Of a stretch of 64,000 nt of DNA, positions 35,346-44,347 are shown piece after piece. Numbering within the stretch: the first letter of the stretch is position 1; the number at the start of each line of letters is the position of its first letter. Both the position numbers and the translations under genes were made by a program. The notes beneath the pieces are model-generated. The model ran no database searches, had not been told where the DNA came from, and worked only from the letters and a program-made list of their open reading frames with translations. Location of the stretch: contig NZ_JBEXUX010000044.1 of assembly GCF_040629175.1 (NCBI RefSeq), positions 1 to 64,000 of the forward strand. Direction: 5' to 3'. This stretch comes from Embleya sp040629175 (GTDB lineage Bacteria > Actinomycetota > Actinomycetes > Streptomycetales > Streptomycetaceae).

Positions 35346-36800
35346 TCAGGCGTCCCGGACCGCCGAGACCGCCTTGGCCACCCGTTCCCCGTACTCCGGA
35401 TCCGCCGTGTGGAAGTGCCGGAGCACTCGGTCCACGATGTCGTCCCGGTTGACCTGCCCCAGGCTGCCCGCGATGTTCTCGACCAGTCGGGCCCGTTCCG
35501 CCTCGGACATCAGCCGATACAACTCGCCCGCCTGGAAGAAGTCGTCGTCCTTGGCGTGCGTCGGCGCCGGGTGGGTGCCGGTGTGGCCGGTCACCGCGAG
35601 CGGTGCGGACAACGCCGCGTCGCTCTGGTACGGCCCGCCGAAGCTGTTCGGCTCGTAATTCCGGGCCCGCCCGGCCACGTTGCTCGCGTGCGCGCCGTCC
35701 CGGCCGTGGTTGACGGCCGTGGTCGCCTTGGGCGCGTTCACCGCGAGTTGCGTGTGGTTGACGCCCAGGCGGTAGCGGTGCGCGTCCGCGTAGGCGAACA
35801 GCCGCCCCTGGAGCATCTTGTCCGGACTGGGTCCGATCCCCGGCACGAAGTTGTTCGGGCTGAACGCGGCCTGCTCGACCTCGGCGAACACGTTCTCCGG
35901 ATTACGGTTCAGGGTCAGCGTGCCGACCTTGAGCAGCGGGTGGTCGGCGTGCGGCCACACCTTGGTCAGGTCGAACGGGTTGAATCGGTAGCGCGGCGCG
36001 TCGGCGGCCGGCATCACCTGGACGAACAGCGTCCAGGACGGGAACACCCCACGCTCGATGGCCTGATGCAGGTCCCGCTGATGCGAGTCCGGGTCCTCGC
36101 CCGCGAGTTCCGCGCCTTCGGCGCTGGTCAGACTGCGTACGCCCTGGTTGGTCAGGAAGTGATACTTGACCCAGAACACCTCGCCGGCGGCATCGACCCA
36201 CTGGTAGGCGTGCGAGCCGAAGCCGTTCATGTGCCGGTAGGACGCCGGGATGCCGCGGTCGCCGAACAGCCAGGTGATCTGGTGGGTGGCCTCCGGCGAG
36301 TGCGACCAGAAGTCCCATACGTTCTCCGGTTCGGTGCTGCCGGTGTACGGGTCGCGCTTCTGCGAGTGGATGAAGTCCGGGAACTTCAGCGGATCCTTGA
36401 TGAAGAACACCGGGGTGTTGTTGCCGACGAGGTCGTAATTGCCCTCCTCGGTATAGAACTTCAGCGCGAAGCCGCGCGGATCGCGAACCGCGTCGCCCGC
36501 ACCCAGGTTGCCCGCCACGGTGGAGAAGCGCTGGAACACCTCGGTGCGTCGACCCACCGCGCCCAGGAAGTGCGCGCGGGTGTAGCGGCTGACGTCCTCG
36601 GTCACCTCGAACACGCCGTACGCGCCCGAGCCGCGCGCGTGCACCACCCGCTCCGGGATGCGCTCGCGATTGAACCGGGCCAACTTCTCGATCAGGTACT
36701 GGTCCTGGAGCAGCAACGGCCCGCCGGCCCCGGCCGCCGCGCTGTTCTGGTTGTCGGAGACCGGGGCACCGGCCTCCGTCGTCAGTATCGGCTTGCCCAT
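35346..36800 (-). CDS. katA: Monofunctional heme catalase (clade 3, small subunit)
   Basis: A 484-residue catalase. Distal His54 lies in RVVHARGSGAYGVFE, and RFSTVAGNLGAGDAVRDPRG, FFIKDPLKFPDFIHSQKRDP and RLFAYADAHRYRLGVNHTQL (proximal heme Tyr) follow. It turns H2O2 into water and O2 in the cytoplasm. Its ATG lies 18 bases after the allantoicase stop, so it is co-transcribed with allantoicase. That fits removal of peroxide made by uricase in the same pathway. The N-terminus is ordinary for the family and shows no encapsulin-targeting extension. Confidence 0.93.
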   Translation of the reverse strand: MGKPILTTEAGAPVSDNQNSAAAGAGGPLLLQDQYLIEKLARFNRERIPERVVHARGSGAYGVFEVTEDVSRYTRAHFLGAVGRRTEVFQRFSTVAGNLGAGDAVRDPRGFALKFYTEEGNYDLVGNNTPVFFIKDPLKFPDFIHSQKRDPYTGSTEPENVWDFWSHSPEATHQITWLFGDRGIPASYRHMNGFGSHAYQWVDAAGEVFWVKYHFLTNQGVRSLTSAEGAELAGEDPDSHQRDLHQAIERGVFPSWTLFVQVMPAADAPRYRFNPFDLTKVWPHADHPLLKVGTLTLNRNPENVFAEVEQAAFSPNNFVPGIGPSPDKMLQGRLFAYADAHRYRLGVNHTQLAVNAPKATTAVNHGRDGAHASNVAGRARNYEPNSFGGPYQSDAALSAPLAVTGHTGTHPAPTHAKDDDFFQAGELYRLMSEAERARLVENIAGSLGQVNRDDIVDRVLRHFHTADPEYGERVAKAVSAVRDA

Positions 36801-36818
36801 AACGGAGTTGACTCCCTG

Positions 36819-37880
36819 TCAGCTATTCGGAGAGATGCCGGCGTCGGGGGTGTGGAAACGGTTCCGAAGGGCGGTCAGGCCGGCCTCGGTCAACCGACCC
36901 GGCAGCCGCAGTCGGGCCACCCCGCCATCCGGGAAGACCTCGATCCGCACGTGCGTGACGGGTCGCGCGTCGGCGAGTCGGAAGCGGTGCCGGGTGTCCG
37001 GCTGGACCCGGGTGCGGGGCAACAGTTCGAACCACGCGTCCGGGTCCACACCCGCGTCGCTGCCGACGAGCGCGATCCAACCCGGCGCGTTGCCCAGGTA
37101 GTTGTCGATGTCGATTTCGGCGGCCAGGATCTCGGCCTGCCCGACCAGGCGCACCCGTACCCAGTCGTGCCCGTCGTCGCGTCGGCGCCGGGTCTCCCAG
37201 CCCTCGCCCATCACCCGCGAGCGGCCCGGCGCGTTGAGGTTGTGCGGCGAGGAGAAGTATCGGTCGCTGGCCGCCTCGGCCACCGCGCCGTACTCCTGCG
37301 CGGCCAGGTCCACGGTGAGCCCGTCCAGCCAGGCCGGGTCCGGTACCGCGTCGCCGTACACGCGCAGCCGGGCCACCCCGCCGTCCGGGAAGATGTTCAG
37401 CCGCACGTGGGTGAACCGCTGTTCGGCGGTGACCGCGAACGGGTGCGCGGTGTCCCCCTTGAGGTCGGTGCGCGCGACCACCGTGGTCCACCGCACGGCC
37501 GGGTCGAGCAGTTCCGCCGGGGAGGGGGTGCCGGGCACGGCCGCGGCCTCCACCGAGGCGCTCGGCGGGTAGTTGCCGGTGAAGAACGCGGTGTCCACCA
37601 CGATCCCGCGCAACACGCCCGGCACGCCGAGCCGAACGATCGCCCAGTCGTGCGCGTCCGGCCCGGGATGCGGATGTTCGGCCGAGGTGCCGCGCCGGCG
37701 GCGGGTCTCCCAGCCGTCCATGATCTGACCCTTGGGGCCGAACGTATGCGGGGCGAAGACCGGCGGTTCGGCCCGGAGCAGGTTCTCCTTCTCGGCGAAC
37801 CACTCGTCGTTGGCGGCCACCACGCCGGCTCCGAGGGCGCGGGCAGCCAGGTTGACGTGTTCGGTGAAATCGGTGCTCAC
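36819..37880 (-). CDS. alc: Allantoicase
   Basis: A 353-residue enzyme with the two homologous jelly-roll halves of allantoicase. Each half holds a GWETRRRR motif: MDGWETRRRRGTSAEH with DWAIVRLG, and GEGWETRRRRDDGHDWVRVR. Each ends with a HVRL/IxxFPDGGVARLR segment. It hydrolyses allantoate to ureidoglycolate and urea in the cytoplasm. It follows allantoinase by 103 bases in the same direction and precedes catalase by 18 bases. This two-repeat form contrasts with allantoate amidohydrolase used by other bacteria, so the pathway releases urea rather than ammonia at this step. Confidence 0.93.
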   Translation of the reverse strand: MSTDFTEHVNLAARALGAGVVAANDEWFAEKENLLRAEPPVFAPHTFGPKGQIMDGWETRRRRGTSAEHPHPGPDAHDWAIVRLGVPGVLRGIVVDTAFFTGNYPPSASVEAAAVPGTPSPAELLDPAVRWTTVVARTDLKGDTAHPFAVTAEQRFTHVRLNIFPDGGVARLRVYGDAVPDPAWLDGLTVDLAAQEYGAVAEAASDRYFSSPHNLNAPGRSRVMGEGWETRRRRDDGHDWVRVRLVGQAEILAAEIDIDNYLGNAPGWIALVGSDAGVDPDAWFELLPRTRVQPDTRHRFRLADARPVTHVRIEVFPDGGVARLRLPGRLTEAGLTALRNRFHTPDAGISPNS

Positions 37881-37983
37881 GGTCGATCTCCTTGGCCTGG
37901 GCGGGAGTTGGCGAACCTCGATGCGGACTCGGGACCGGGAGGGGGCGGGCCGTGGCCGCGTCGGTGGCGCGTCCCGGCGGTGC

Positions 37984-39327
37984 TCACGAGGCGGTCTCCG
38001 TCCGGTCCAGGAGCCGCCCGCGCGGGCTGCCGTGCACGTCCACGGGCGCGCCCGCGAGCCAGGTGGTGCGGACCACGCCGGTGAGCGCGCGGCCCGCGTA
38101 CGGGGTGACCGGGTTGCGGTGGTGCAGCCCGGCCGGGTCCACGGTGAACACCGCGTCCGGATCGAAGGCGACCAGGTCGGCGTCGTACCCGGGTGCGATC
38201 GCGCCCTTGCGGGCCAGGCCCACCAGCCGGGCCGGACCGGCGGACATCAGCGCGACCACGTCGGCCAGCGCGATACCGCGGGCCCGGGCCTGGGTCCACA
38301 CCGTGGGCAGACCCAGTTGCAGCGACGCGATCCCGCCCCACGCCGCGGCGAAGTCGCCCACGTCCAGCCGCTTGAGATCGGCGGTGCACGGCGAGTGGTC
38401 GGAGACCACGGCGGCGAACGAACCCGCCTCGATCCCGCGCCACAGCCGGTCCCGGTTGTCCCGGGAGCGGATCGGCGGGCAACACTTGAACGCGGTGTCA
38501 CCGGCCGGGACACCCTCGGCGACCAGGGTCAGATAGTGCGGGCAGGTCTCGGCGGTGACCGCGATCCCGGCCGCGCGGGCGGCGTCCAGGAGCGGCAGCA
38601 CCTCGGCCGAGGACACGTGCAGGATGTGTACGCGGGCACCGGTGCGCCCGGCGGTGTCGAGCAGTTGCTCCACCGCGACGGTCTCCGCCGCGTCCGGTCG
38701 GGAGGCCAGAAAGTCGGCGTACGCCCGGCCGGGTACCTGTGGAGCGGCGTCCAGCACGTGCGGCGCCTCGGCGTGGATGATGGCCAGCGCGCCCAGTCGG
38801 GCCTGTTCGGTCAGCGCCCGGTCCAGTTCGGCCGCGTTCACGTGCGGGAACTCGTCGACGCCGGACGGCGCGAGGAAACTCTTGAAGCCGTACACGCCGG
38901 CCCGATGCAGCGGCTCCAATTGGTCGGTGTTGCCCGGGATCGCGCCGCCCCAGAAGCCCACGTCCACGTAGACCCGGCCGCGGGCGACCTCCTGCTTGAC
39001 CCGCAGCGCGTCGACCGTGACGGTGGCCGGGATCGAGTTCAGCGGCATGTCGATCAGCGTGGTGACGCCGCCGGCGGCCGCGGCCCGGGTCGCACTGGTG
39101 AAGCCCTCCCACGCGGTGCGGCCCGGCTCGTTGATGTGCACGTGGGTGTCCACCAGGCCCGGCAGCAGGGCGAGTTCGCCCAGCTCCTCGACCGGTGCGC
39201 CGGTCGCGGTGCGGTGCGGCAGCACGTCCACGATCCGATCGCCGGCCACGACCACGTCGGCCGGCCGCTCACCGGCCGGGGTGAAGACTCGGCGCGAGCG
39301 CAATACGAGCGTGGGGGTGTGGGTCAC
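37984..39327 (-). CDS. allB: Allantoinase
   Basis: A 447-residue cyclic amidohydrolase. Metal ligands appear as DTHVHINEPGRTAWEGF, YGFKSFLAPSG (carbamylated Lys), AIIHAEAPHVL, VHILHVSSAEVL and VVSDHSPCTADLK (Asp). This set and PLLDAARAAGI are typical of AllB rather than dihydropyrimidinase. It opens allantoin to allantoate. The GTG start at 39327 overlaps the glycerate kinase stop as GTGA and follows GGAGG, so glycerate kinase and allantoinase are co-translated. The next gene is allantoicase. Confidence 0.93.
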   Translation of the reverse strand: MTHTPTLVLRSRRVFTPAGERPADVVVAGDRIVDVLPHRTATGAPVEELGELALLPGLVDTHVHINEPGRTAWEGFTSATRAAAAGGVTTLIDMPLNSIPATVTVDALRVKQEVARGRVYVDVGFWGGAIPGNTDQLEPLHRAGVYGFKSFLAPSGVDEFPHVNAAELDRALTEQARLGALAIIHAEAPHVLDAAPQVPGRAYADFLASRPDAAETVAVEQLLDTAGRTGARVHILHVSSAEVLPLLDAARAAGIAVTAETCPHYLTLVAEGVPAGDTAFKCCPPIRSRDNRDRLWRGIEAGSFAAVVSDHSPCTADLKRLDVGDFAAAWGGIASLQLGLPTVWTQARARGIALADVVALMSAGPARLVGLARKGAIAPGYDADLVAFDPDAVFTVDPAGLHHRNPVTPYAGRALTGVVRTTWLAGAPVDVHGSPRGRLLDRTETAS

Positions 39328-40469
39328 GACGCGTCCTCCGAGTCCGCCGTGCGCGGGTGGGCGGGCTGCTCTCCCAGCAGGTCCTTGGCAAGCAACTCGC
39401 CTGCGTGCTCCGCGAGTTCGCCGGCATTGGTCATACTGTCCGGGCCGAGGTCGGCCAGCGCGTAGGCCGCCACGATGCCGGCCGCGTCGAGTTGGACCCC
39501 GCTCAACTCGACGCGGCCGCACACCACCGCCACGGGTACACCCCGTGCCCGGGCGGCGGCGGCCACCCCCGCCGGCGCCTTGCCGTGCAGGGTCTGCCGA
39601 TCCAGGCTGCCCTCCCCGGTGACCACGAGCCGTGCTCCGTCGAGCAGTTCGTCGAAACCGAGGAGTTCGAGCAGCACGGCGATGCCGGGCCGCACCCGTG
39701 CGCCGAGAAACGCCAGCGCGCCGTAGCCCGCCCCGCCCGCGGCTCCCGCGCCGGGCACCTCGGTCAGTTCGGGCGCGACCACCTCGGCCCAGCGCGCGAG
39801 CGCGGCGTCCAGTACCCGTACGTCCTCCGACGTGGCGCCCTTCTGCGGCCCGTACACCGCTGCGGCGCCCTTCGGGCCGAGCAGCGGATTGTCCACGTCC
39901 GAGGCGATCACCACCTCGACGCCGGCCAGCCGGGCCGCCAGGTCGCCCCGCTCGATCCGGTCCAGGCGCAGCAGCGCGGCCCCGCCGGGCGGCAACTCCG
40001 CGCCCGCCGCGTCCAACAGGCGCACCCCCAGCGCGCGAGCCAACCCCGACCCGCCGTCGGTGGAGGCCGAGCCGCCCAGCCCGAGCACGATCCGGGTGCA
40101 ACCCAGCTCCAGCGCCCGGGCGATCAGCTCGCCCACCCCGGCGGTGTCCGCCGTCAGCGGCGCGGGCCCGTCCGGAAGCAGCGCGAGCCCCGAGGACTGG
40201 GCCAACTCGACCACGGCCGTGCGATCGCGCACCGCCAGCGCCGCCGCGACCGGCCGCCCGGTGGGACCGGTGACCCGCGCCGGGACGCGCGCGAAGCCGG
40301 CCGCCACCGCCGCGTCCACGGTGCCCTCCCCGCCGTCGGCGATCGGCAACATCCGCACCTGCGCGTCCGGGCGACCCCGCCGGATCCCGGCACCGATCCT
40401 GGTCGCGGCCTGTACCGCGGTCAGGGTCCCCTTGAACTTGTCGGGGGCCAGGACGACGACCGGTCCCAT
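39324..40469 (-). CDS. glxK: Glycerate 2-kinase family (GlxK/GarK)
   Basis: A 381-residue glycerate kinase, starting at the ATG 40469 after AAGGAG. N-terminal VVLAPDKFKGTLTAVQAATR, ADGGEGTVDAAVAAG, LGLGGSASTDGGSGLARALG and VTGEGSLDRQTLHGKAPAGV are all signatures of the type I glycerate kinases. It phosphorylates D-glycerate made by tartronate semialdehyde reductase to 2-phosphoglycerate, linking glyoxylate carbon to glycolysis. It lies 218 bases downstream of gcl; that gap shows no clear promoter, so it may be read from the hyi promoter. Confidence 0.92.
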   Translation of the reverse strand: MGPVVVLAPDKFKGTLTAVQAATRIGAGIRRGRPDAQVRMLPIADGGEGTVDAAVAAGFARVPARVTGPTGRPVAAALAVRDRTAVVELAQSSGLALLPDGPAPLTADTAGVGELIARALELGCTRIVLGLGGSASTDGGSGLARALGVRLLDAAGAELPPGGAALLRLDRIERGDLAARLAGVEVVIASDVDNPLLGPKGAAAVYGPQKGATSEDVRVLDAALARWAEVVAPELTEVPGAGAAGGAGYGALAFLGARVRPGIAVLLELLGFDELLDGARLVVTGEGSLDRQTLHGKAPAGVAAAARARGVPVAVVCGRVELSGVQLDAAGIVAAYALADLGPDSMTNAGELAEHAGELLAKDLLGEQPAHPRTADSEDAS

Positions 40470-40687
40470 GCGCTGCTCCTTCGGGTGTGCCGGCAGAGGC
40501 AACAGTCAACTACGTGGCTGCCGCGACCGGGGAGATGACAGGGCCGGGAAACCGCCCGGCGACGCGGGCGCGACACCTGGAATGGGTCGACGTCACCGGG
40601 CGGAATCGATGGGGAGCGGGACGAACCCCGGGAGACGGTCCGGCCGATTCGGCCCGCCCCGCTCCGGTTCGGTCGCGCCGGGTCCGA

Positions 40688-42403
40688 CTACGCAACCGGC
40701 TCGAACTCCTTGACCGCGTCGATCGCGGGCCCGTGCGGCGTGTTCGCCTCGCGCTCGATCATGATCTCCACCAGGACCGGGCGCGAGGTGCGGCGCGCCT
40801 CCTTGCGGGCCCATTCGACGGTCGGGGCGATCTCGTCCGGCTCGACCACCCGCCGGCCCGAACAGCCGTACGCCTCCATCAACTTGACGTTGTCGGTGCC
40901 GACCTCGTCGTAGTGGATGTCGACCTGGTAGTTCATCTCGTACGGGATGGACGCCTGCCGGATCAGGCCCAGGTACTCGTTGTTGATCATGATGATCACG
41001 AACGGCACGTTGTACTGCGCCGCGACCGCGAGTTCCTCGACCAGATACTGGAAGCCGTAGTCGCCGACGATGCCGACCACCTCGGCGTCCGGGTCGCTGT
41101 GCTTGAGCGCCTTCTTGACGCCGATCGCCGCCGGGATCTCCCAGCCGAGCGGGCCCGCCTGGCCGCAGACCTGGTAGTGGCGCGGCTTGTACGCCTTCTG
41201 GTGCTGGCCGCCCCAGATCTGGTAGAGGCCGATCGCGGTGACGAAGTAGGTGTCCTCGTCGAAGATCTCGTTGATCTCCTTGTACACGCGCGGCGCCTTG
41301 ATCGGCACGCTGTCGAAGTCCTCGCGCCGGGTCAGCGTCGCGCGCAGCTCCCGGATCCGGGCGACCCACGCGCCGGCCTCGCGGCGGATGCCGCGCTCCT
41401 TCGCGGTGGCCAGGATCGCCTGGAGGAAGTGCCGGGTGTCCGAGACGATGCCCAGGTCCGGCTCGAAGACCTTGCCGAGCTGGGTCGGCTCGATGTCGAC
41501 GTGGATGAACGTGCGGGTGCCCCGGTAGACGTCCAGGGTGCCGGTGTGCCGGTCGCCGAAGCGCGCGCCGAGCGCGAGCACCAGGTCGGACTCCAGGAAC
41601 GAGGCGTTGCCGTAGCGCTGCGAGGTCTGCACGCCGGTCATCCCGCTGTAGAGCGGGTGGTTCTCGTCGATCGAGCCCTTGCCCATCAGGGTGACCTGGA
41701 CCGGGATCTGGAGCAGTTCGGCCAGTTCGACCAGTTCCTCGTGCGCCTCGCCGGTAATCACGCCGCCGCCGGAGAGCAGTAGCGGGCGCTCGGCGGCGAG
41801 CAGCAGGTCCAGGGCGGCCTCCACACGCGGCTGGTGCGGCAGCACCTCGGTGACCGGCAGCGGCGCGTCCACCTCCGGGTCCCACCAGATCTCCTGCTTC
41901 TGCACGTCCAGCGGCAGGTCGATGAGCACCGGGCCGGGTCGGCCGGAGCGGGCCAGCCGGAACGCCTCGCGGAAGATCCAGGGCGCCTGTGCGGCCTCCT
42001 TGACCTGCACCGCCCACTTGGTCACCGGCTTGGCGATCTCCACGATGTCGACCGCCTGGAACGCCTCCTGGTGCAGCTTGCTCGAGACGGCCTGGCCGGT
42101 GATGCACACGATCGGGATGGAGTCGGCGAGCGCGGTGTACAGGCCGGTGATCATGTTGGTGCCGGCCGGGCCGGAGGTGCCGATCGCCACGCCGACCCCG
42201 CCGTTGGTGCGGGCCCAGCCGTCGGCCATGTGGGTCGCGCCCTCTTCGTGCCGGACGATCAGGTGCTCGATGCCGCCGACCGCTTCCAGGGCCGCGTAGA
42301 GCGGCAGGATCGCCGCACCCGGGCAGCCGAACGCGGTGTCCACGCCTTCGGACGCGAGCACCTCCACGACGGCGTTCATGACCGGAACACGACGGGGTGC
42401 CAT
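40688..42403 (-). CDS. gcl: Glyoxylate carboligase (tartronate semialdehyde synthase) with Glu in place of Val
   Basis: A 571-residue ThDP enzyme. VDTAFGCPGAAILPLYAAL, AGTNMITGLYTALADSIPIV, EAFQAVDIVEIAKPVTKWAV, SGRPGPVLIDLPLDVQKQEI, and GDYGFQYLVEELAVAAQYNV (Mg/ThDP site) match glyoxylate carboligase. It joins two glyoxylate into tartronate semialdehyde and CO2. Context (hyi-glxR-gcl-glxK) supports this. Oddly, residue 53 is Glu (RHEEGATHM), whereas E. coli Gcl has Val at this position (RHVEGASHM) and is known for lacking the canonical ThDP-activating Glu. Its ATG overlaps the reductase stop as TGATG. Confidence 0.9.
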   Translation of the reverse strand: MAPRRVPVMNAVVEVLASEGVDTAFGCPGAAILPLYAALEAVGGIEHLIVRHEEGATHMADGWARTNGGVGVAIGTSGPAGTNMITGLYTALADSIPIVCITGQAVSSKLHQEAFQAVDIVEIAKPVTKWAVQVKEAAQAPWIFREAFRLARSGRPGPVLIDLPLDVQKQEIWWDPEVDAPLPVTEVLPHQPRVEAALDLLLAAERPLLLSGGGVITGEAHEELVELAELLQIPVQVTLMGKGSIDENHPLYSGMTGVQTSQRYGNASFLESDLVLALGARFGDRHTGTLDVYRGTRTFIHVDIEPTQLGKVFEPDLGIVSDTRHFLQAILATAKERGIRREAGAWVARIRELRATLTRREDFDSVPIKAPRVYKEINEIFDEDTYFVTAIGLYQIWGGQHQKAYKPRHYQVCGQAGPLGWEIPAAIGVKKALKHSDPDAEVVGIVGDYGFQYLVEELAVAAQYNVPFVIIMINNEYLGLIRQASIPYEMNYQVDIHYDEVGTDNVKLMEAYGCSGRRVVEPDEIAPTVEWARKEARRTSRPVLVEIMIEREANTPHGPAIDAVKEFEPVA

Positions 42404-43323
42404 CAGTTGTCTCCCTGCTTCGAACTACTGTCGTCGGAGCCGCCGTTGAGCCGTTCCAGGCCGAGCAGCAGACCGGAGTGGTCCAGGCCGCCGCCGCCCT
42501 GGGCGCGCAGCGACGCGACCAGTTGCGCGGTGAGGCCGGCGAGCGGCAGCACGAGATCGAACTCGCGGGCCGACTCGGTGACGATGCCCATGTCCTTGTG
42601 GTGCAGGTCGATGCGGAATCCGGGTCTGAAGTCGCGCTCGCGCATCACCCGGGCCTTGCGGTCCAGGACGGTGCTGCCGGCCAGGCCGCCGGCGAGCACC
42701 CGCAGGCCGGCCTCGGTGTCCACTCCCGCGCGTTCGAGGAACAGCAGTGCCTCGGCGACGAGTTGGATGTTGCCGGCGACGATCAGTTGGTTCGCCGCCT
42801 TGACCGTCTGACCGGCACCGTGCGGCCCGACGTGTACGACGGTCTTGCCGAGCACCTCGAACAGGGGCAGTGCGGCGGCGAAGTCCGCCGCCTCGCCGCC
42901 GACCATGATGGAGAGCACCGCCTCGATCGCGCCCGCCTCGCCCCCGCTGACCGGCGCGTCCAGCACCCGCAGTCGCCGCTCGGCGCCGGCCTCGGCCACC
43001 GCGATCGAGGTGGCGGGCTTGATCGAACTCATGTCGATCACCAGGGTGCCGGGCCGGGCCGCGGCCAACACGCCGTCGGCGCCGAACATCACCTGCTCGA
43101 CGTGCGGGTCGGCCGGGACCATGGTGATCACCACGTCCGCGTCGCGCACCGCCTCGGCGATGTTCGCCGCGCCCCGGCCGCCGGCCGCGATCAGCCGGTC
43201 CACCGCGTCCTGTTCCAGGTTGACGCCGGTCACCCGATGGCCGGCCCGGACCAGGTGGGCGGCCATCGGGCCGCCCATGATGCCCAGTCCGATGAACGCG
43301 ACGCTCTTGCTCGTGCCGGTCAT
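42403..43323 (-). CDS. glxR: Tartronate semialdehyde reductase (2-hydroxy-3-oxopropionate reductase)
   Basis: A 306-residue beta-hydroxyacid dehydrogenase. VAFIGLGIMGGPMAAHLVRA is the NAD(P) loop, VIDMSSIKPATS the second motif, APVSGGEAGAIEAVLSIMVG the substrate-binding motif, and GAGQTVKAANQLIVAGNIQL carries the catalytic Lys. FRIDLHHKDMGI completes the family pattern. It reduces tartronate semialdehyde to D-glycerate. Its ATG overlaps the isomerase stop (ATGA) and its stop overlaps the gcl start. The last 12 residues (SDDSSSKQGDN) are a hydrophilic tail. Confidence 0.92.
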   Translation of the reverse strand: MTGTSKSVAFIGLGIMGGPMAAHLVRAGHRVTGVNLEQDAVDRLIAAGGRGAANIAEAVRDADVVITMVPADPHVEQVMFGADGVLAAARPGTLVIDMSSIKPATSIAVAEAGAERRLRVLDAPVSGGEAGAIEAVLSIMVGGEAADFAAALPLFEVLGKTVVHVGPHGAGQTVKAANQLIVAGNIQLVAEALLFLERAGVDTEAGLRVLAGGLAGSTVLDRKARVMRERDFRPGFRIDLHHKDMGIVTESAREFDLVLPLAGLTAQLVASLRAQGGGGLDHSGLLLGLERLNGGSDDSSSKQGDN

Positions 43324-44162
43324 CCGGCCCCTCCCTCGGTGCCGCGCAGCTCGCGCGGGAGCCAGCCGAAGCTGTCCGCGCTCGGGCCGACGGGCTTGTA
43401 TTCGAGGCCGACGCGCCCGGTGTACCCGGCGGCGACGAGTCGGCGGAACAGGTCTTCGAAATCCAGCTCGCCGGTGCCGGGTTGGCCCCGCCCGGGGGTG
43501 TCGGCGATCTGCACGTGGCCGAACCGGTCGACGTGCGTGTCGATCACGGCGGCGAGGTCCTCGCCGTTGCGGGCCAGGTGGTACAGGTCGCACAGGAAGG
43601 TGGTGTTGCCCAGCCCGGTCTCGGCGTTGACCTTGTCCACGACGGCCACCGCGTCGGCGGCGGTGACCAGCGGGTATCGCGGGTTCTCCGGCGCGCTGAT
43701 CGACTCGATCAGTACGACCGCGCCGATGCGATGGGCGGCCCGGGCGGCCGAGGCCAGGTTCGCCAGGGCCAGTTCGTCCTGGGCCTGCGGGTCCACGCCG
43801 TCCTCGCGGTTGCCGTACAGCGCGTTGAGCGCGCGGCAGCCCAGGCTCTCGGCGAAGCCGGTCGCGACCTCGATGTTGTCCCGGAAGCGCGCCGACCCGG
43901 AGGGCCGGGACAGCAGGCCCCGGTCGCCGGCGGGCATGTCGCCGGCGTCGAAGTTGAGTCCGACCAGATCGACGCCGGCGTCGCGGATCGCCCGGGAGAG
44001 CGCGTCCAGTTCGGCGTCGGCGGGGGTCGGGCCGGCGAAGGGCCACCACAGCTCGATCTCGGTGAAGCCGGCCGACGCGGCGGCAGCGGGCCGTTCGAGG
44101 AGCGGGAGCTCGGTGAAGAGGATCGAGAGATTGATGTCGAAGCGCAGTCCACGAGCGCTCAC
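43320..44162 (-). CDS. hyi: Hydroxypyruvate isomerase family protein
   Basis: A 280-residue TIM-barrel enzyme of the xylose-isomerase-like family, from a GTG at 44162 preceded by GGAAGGGG. LRFDINLSILFTELPLLERP, GFTEIELWWPF, VLIESISAPENPRYPL with the metal Glu, FLCDLYHLARNGEDL, HVQIADTPGRGQPGTGELDF and GRVGLEYKPVGPSADSFGWL are hallmarks of Hyi. It interconverts hydroxypyruvate and tartronate semialdehyde. It is the first gene of the glyoxylate operon; the promoter region contains both proposed AllR motifs. Confidence 0.9.
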   Translation of the reverse strand: MSARGLRFDINLSILFTELPLLERPAAAASAGFTEIELWWPFAGPTPADAELDALSRAIRDAGVDLVGLNFDAGDMPAGDRGLLSRPSGSARFRDNIEVATGFAESLGCRALNALYGNREDGVDPQAQDELALANLASAARAAHRIGAVVLIESISAPENPRYPLVTAADAVAVVDKVNAETGLGNTTFLCDLYHLARNGEDLAAVIDTHVDRFGHVQIADTPGRGQPGTGELDFEDLFRRLVAAGYTGRVGLEYKPVGPSADSFGWLPRELRGTEGGAG

Positions 44163-44184
44163 GGGATCACCCCTTCCACGTCGG

Positions 44185-44250
44185 TTCCACAATGCGGAAG
44201 TAAGATTCTGCTCATCGGAATCATGCCATGCGCCTTCAACAGTTTGTCAA
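44185..44250 (-). promoter_or_regulatory. hyi promoter region with two operator-like palindromes
   Basis: TTCCACAATGCGGAA at 44185-44199 differs by one base from the TTCCG-N5-CGGAA palindrome found at aceB. TTCAACAGTTTGTCAA at 44235-44250 resembles the second shared motif, and on the minus strand it contains a -35-like TTGACA. A -10 could be CATGAT 19 bases on, though this is weak. Confidence 0.5.
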
Positions 44251-44347
44251 GGTCGACCGTGGCAGCCCGGTCCCGGCGCGGTCCACTCGCCGGAGCTCGC
44301 CGCCGCACGCCGGGCGCCGATCCGGGAGCGGGCGCTAGGGTTCGGGC

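Noticed and set aside
35346..36800. Catalase as cargo of the neighbouring encapsulin
   Set aside because: Its N- and C-termini are ordinary for the family and carry no extra targeting segment; it is linked by 18 bases to allantoicase and separated by about 250 bases or more from the shell gene.
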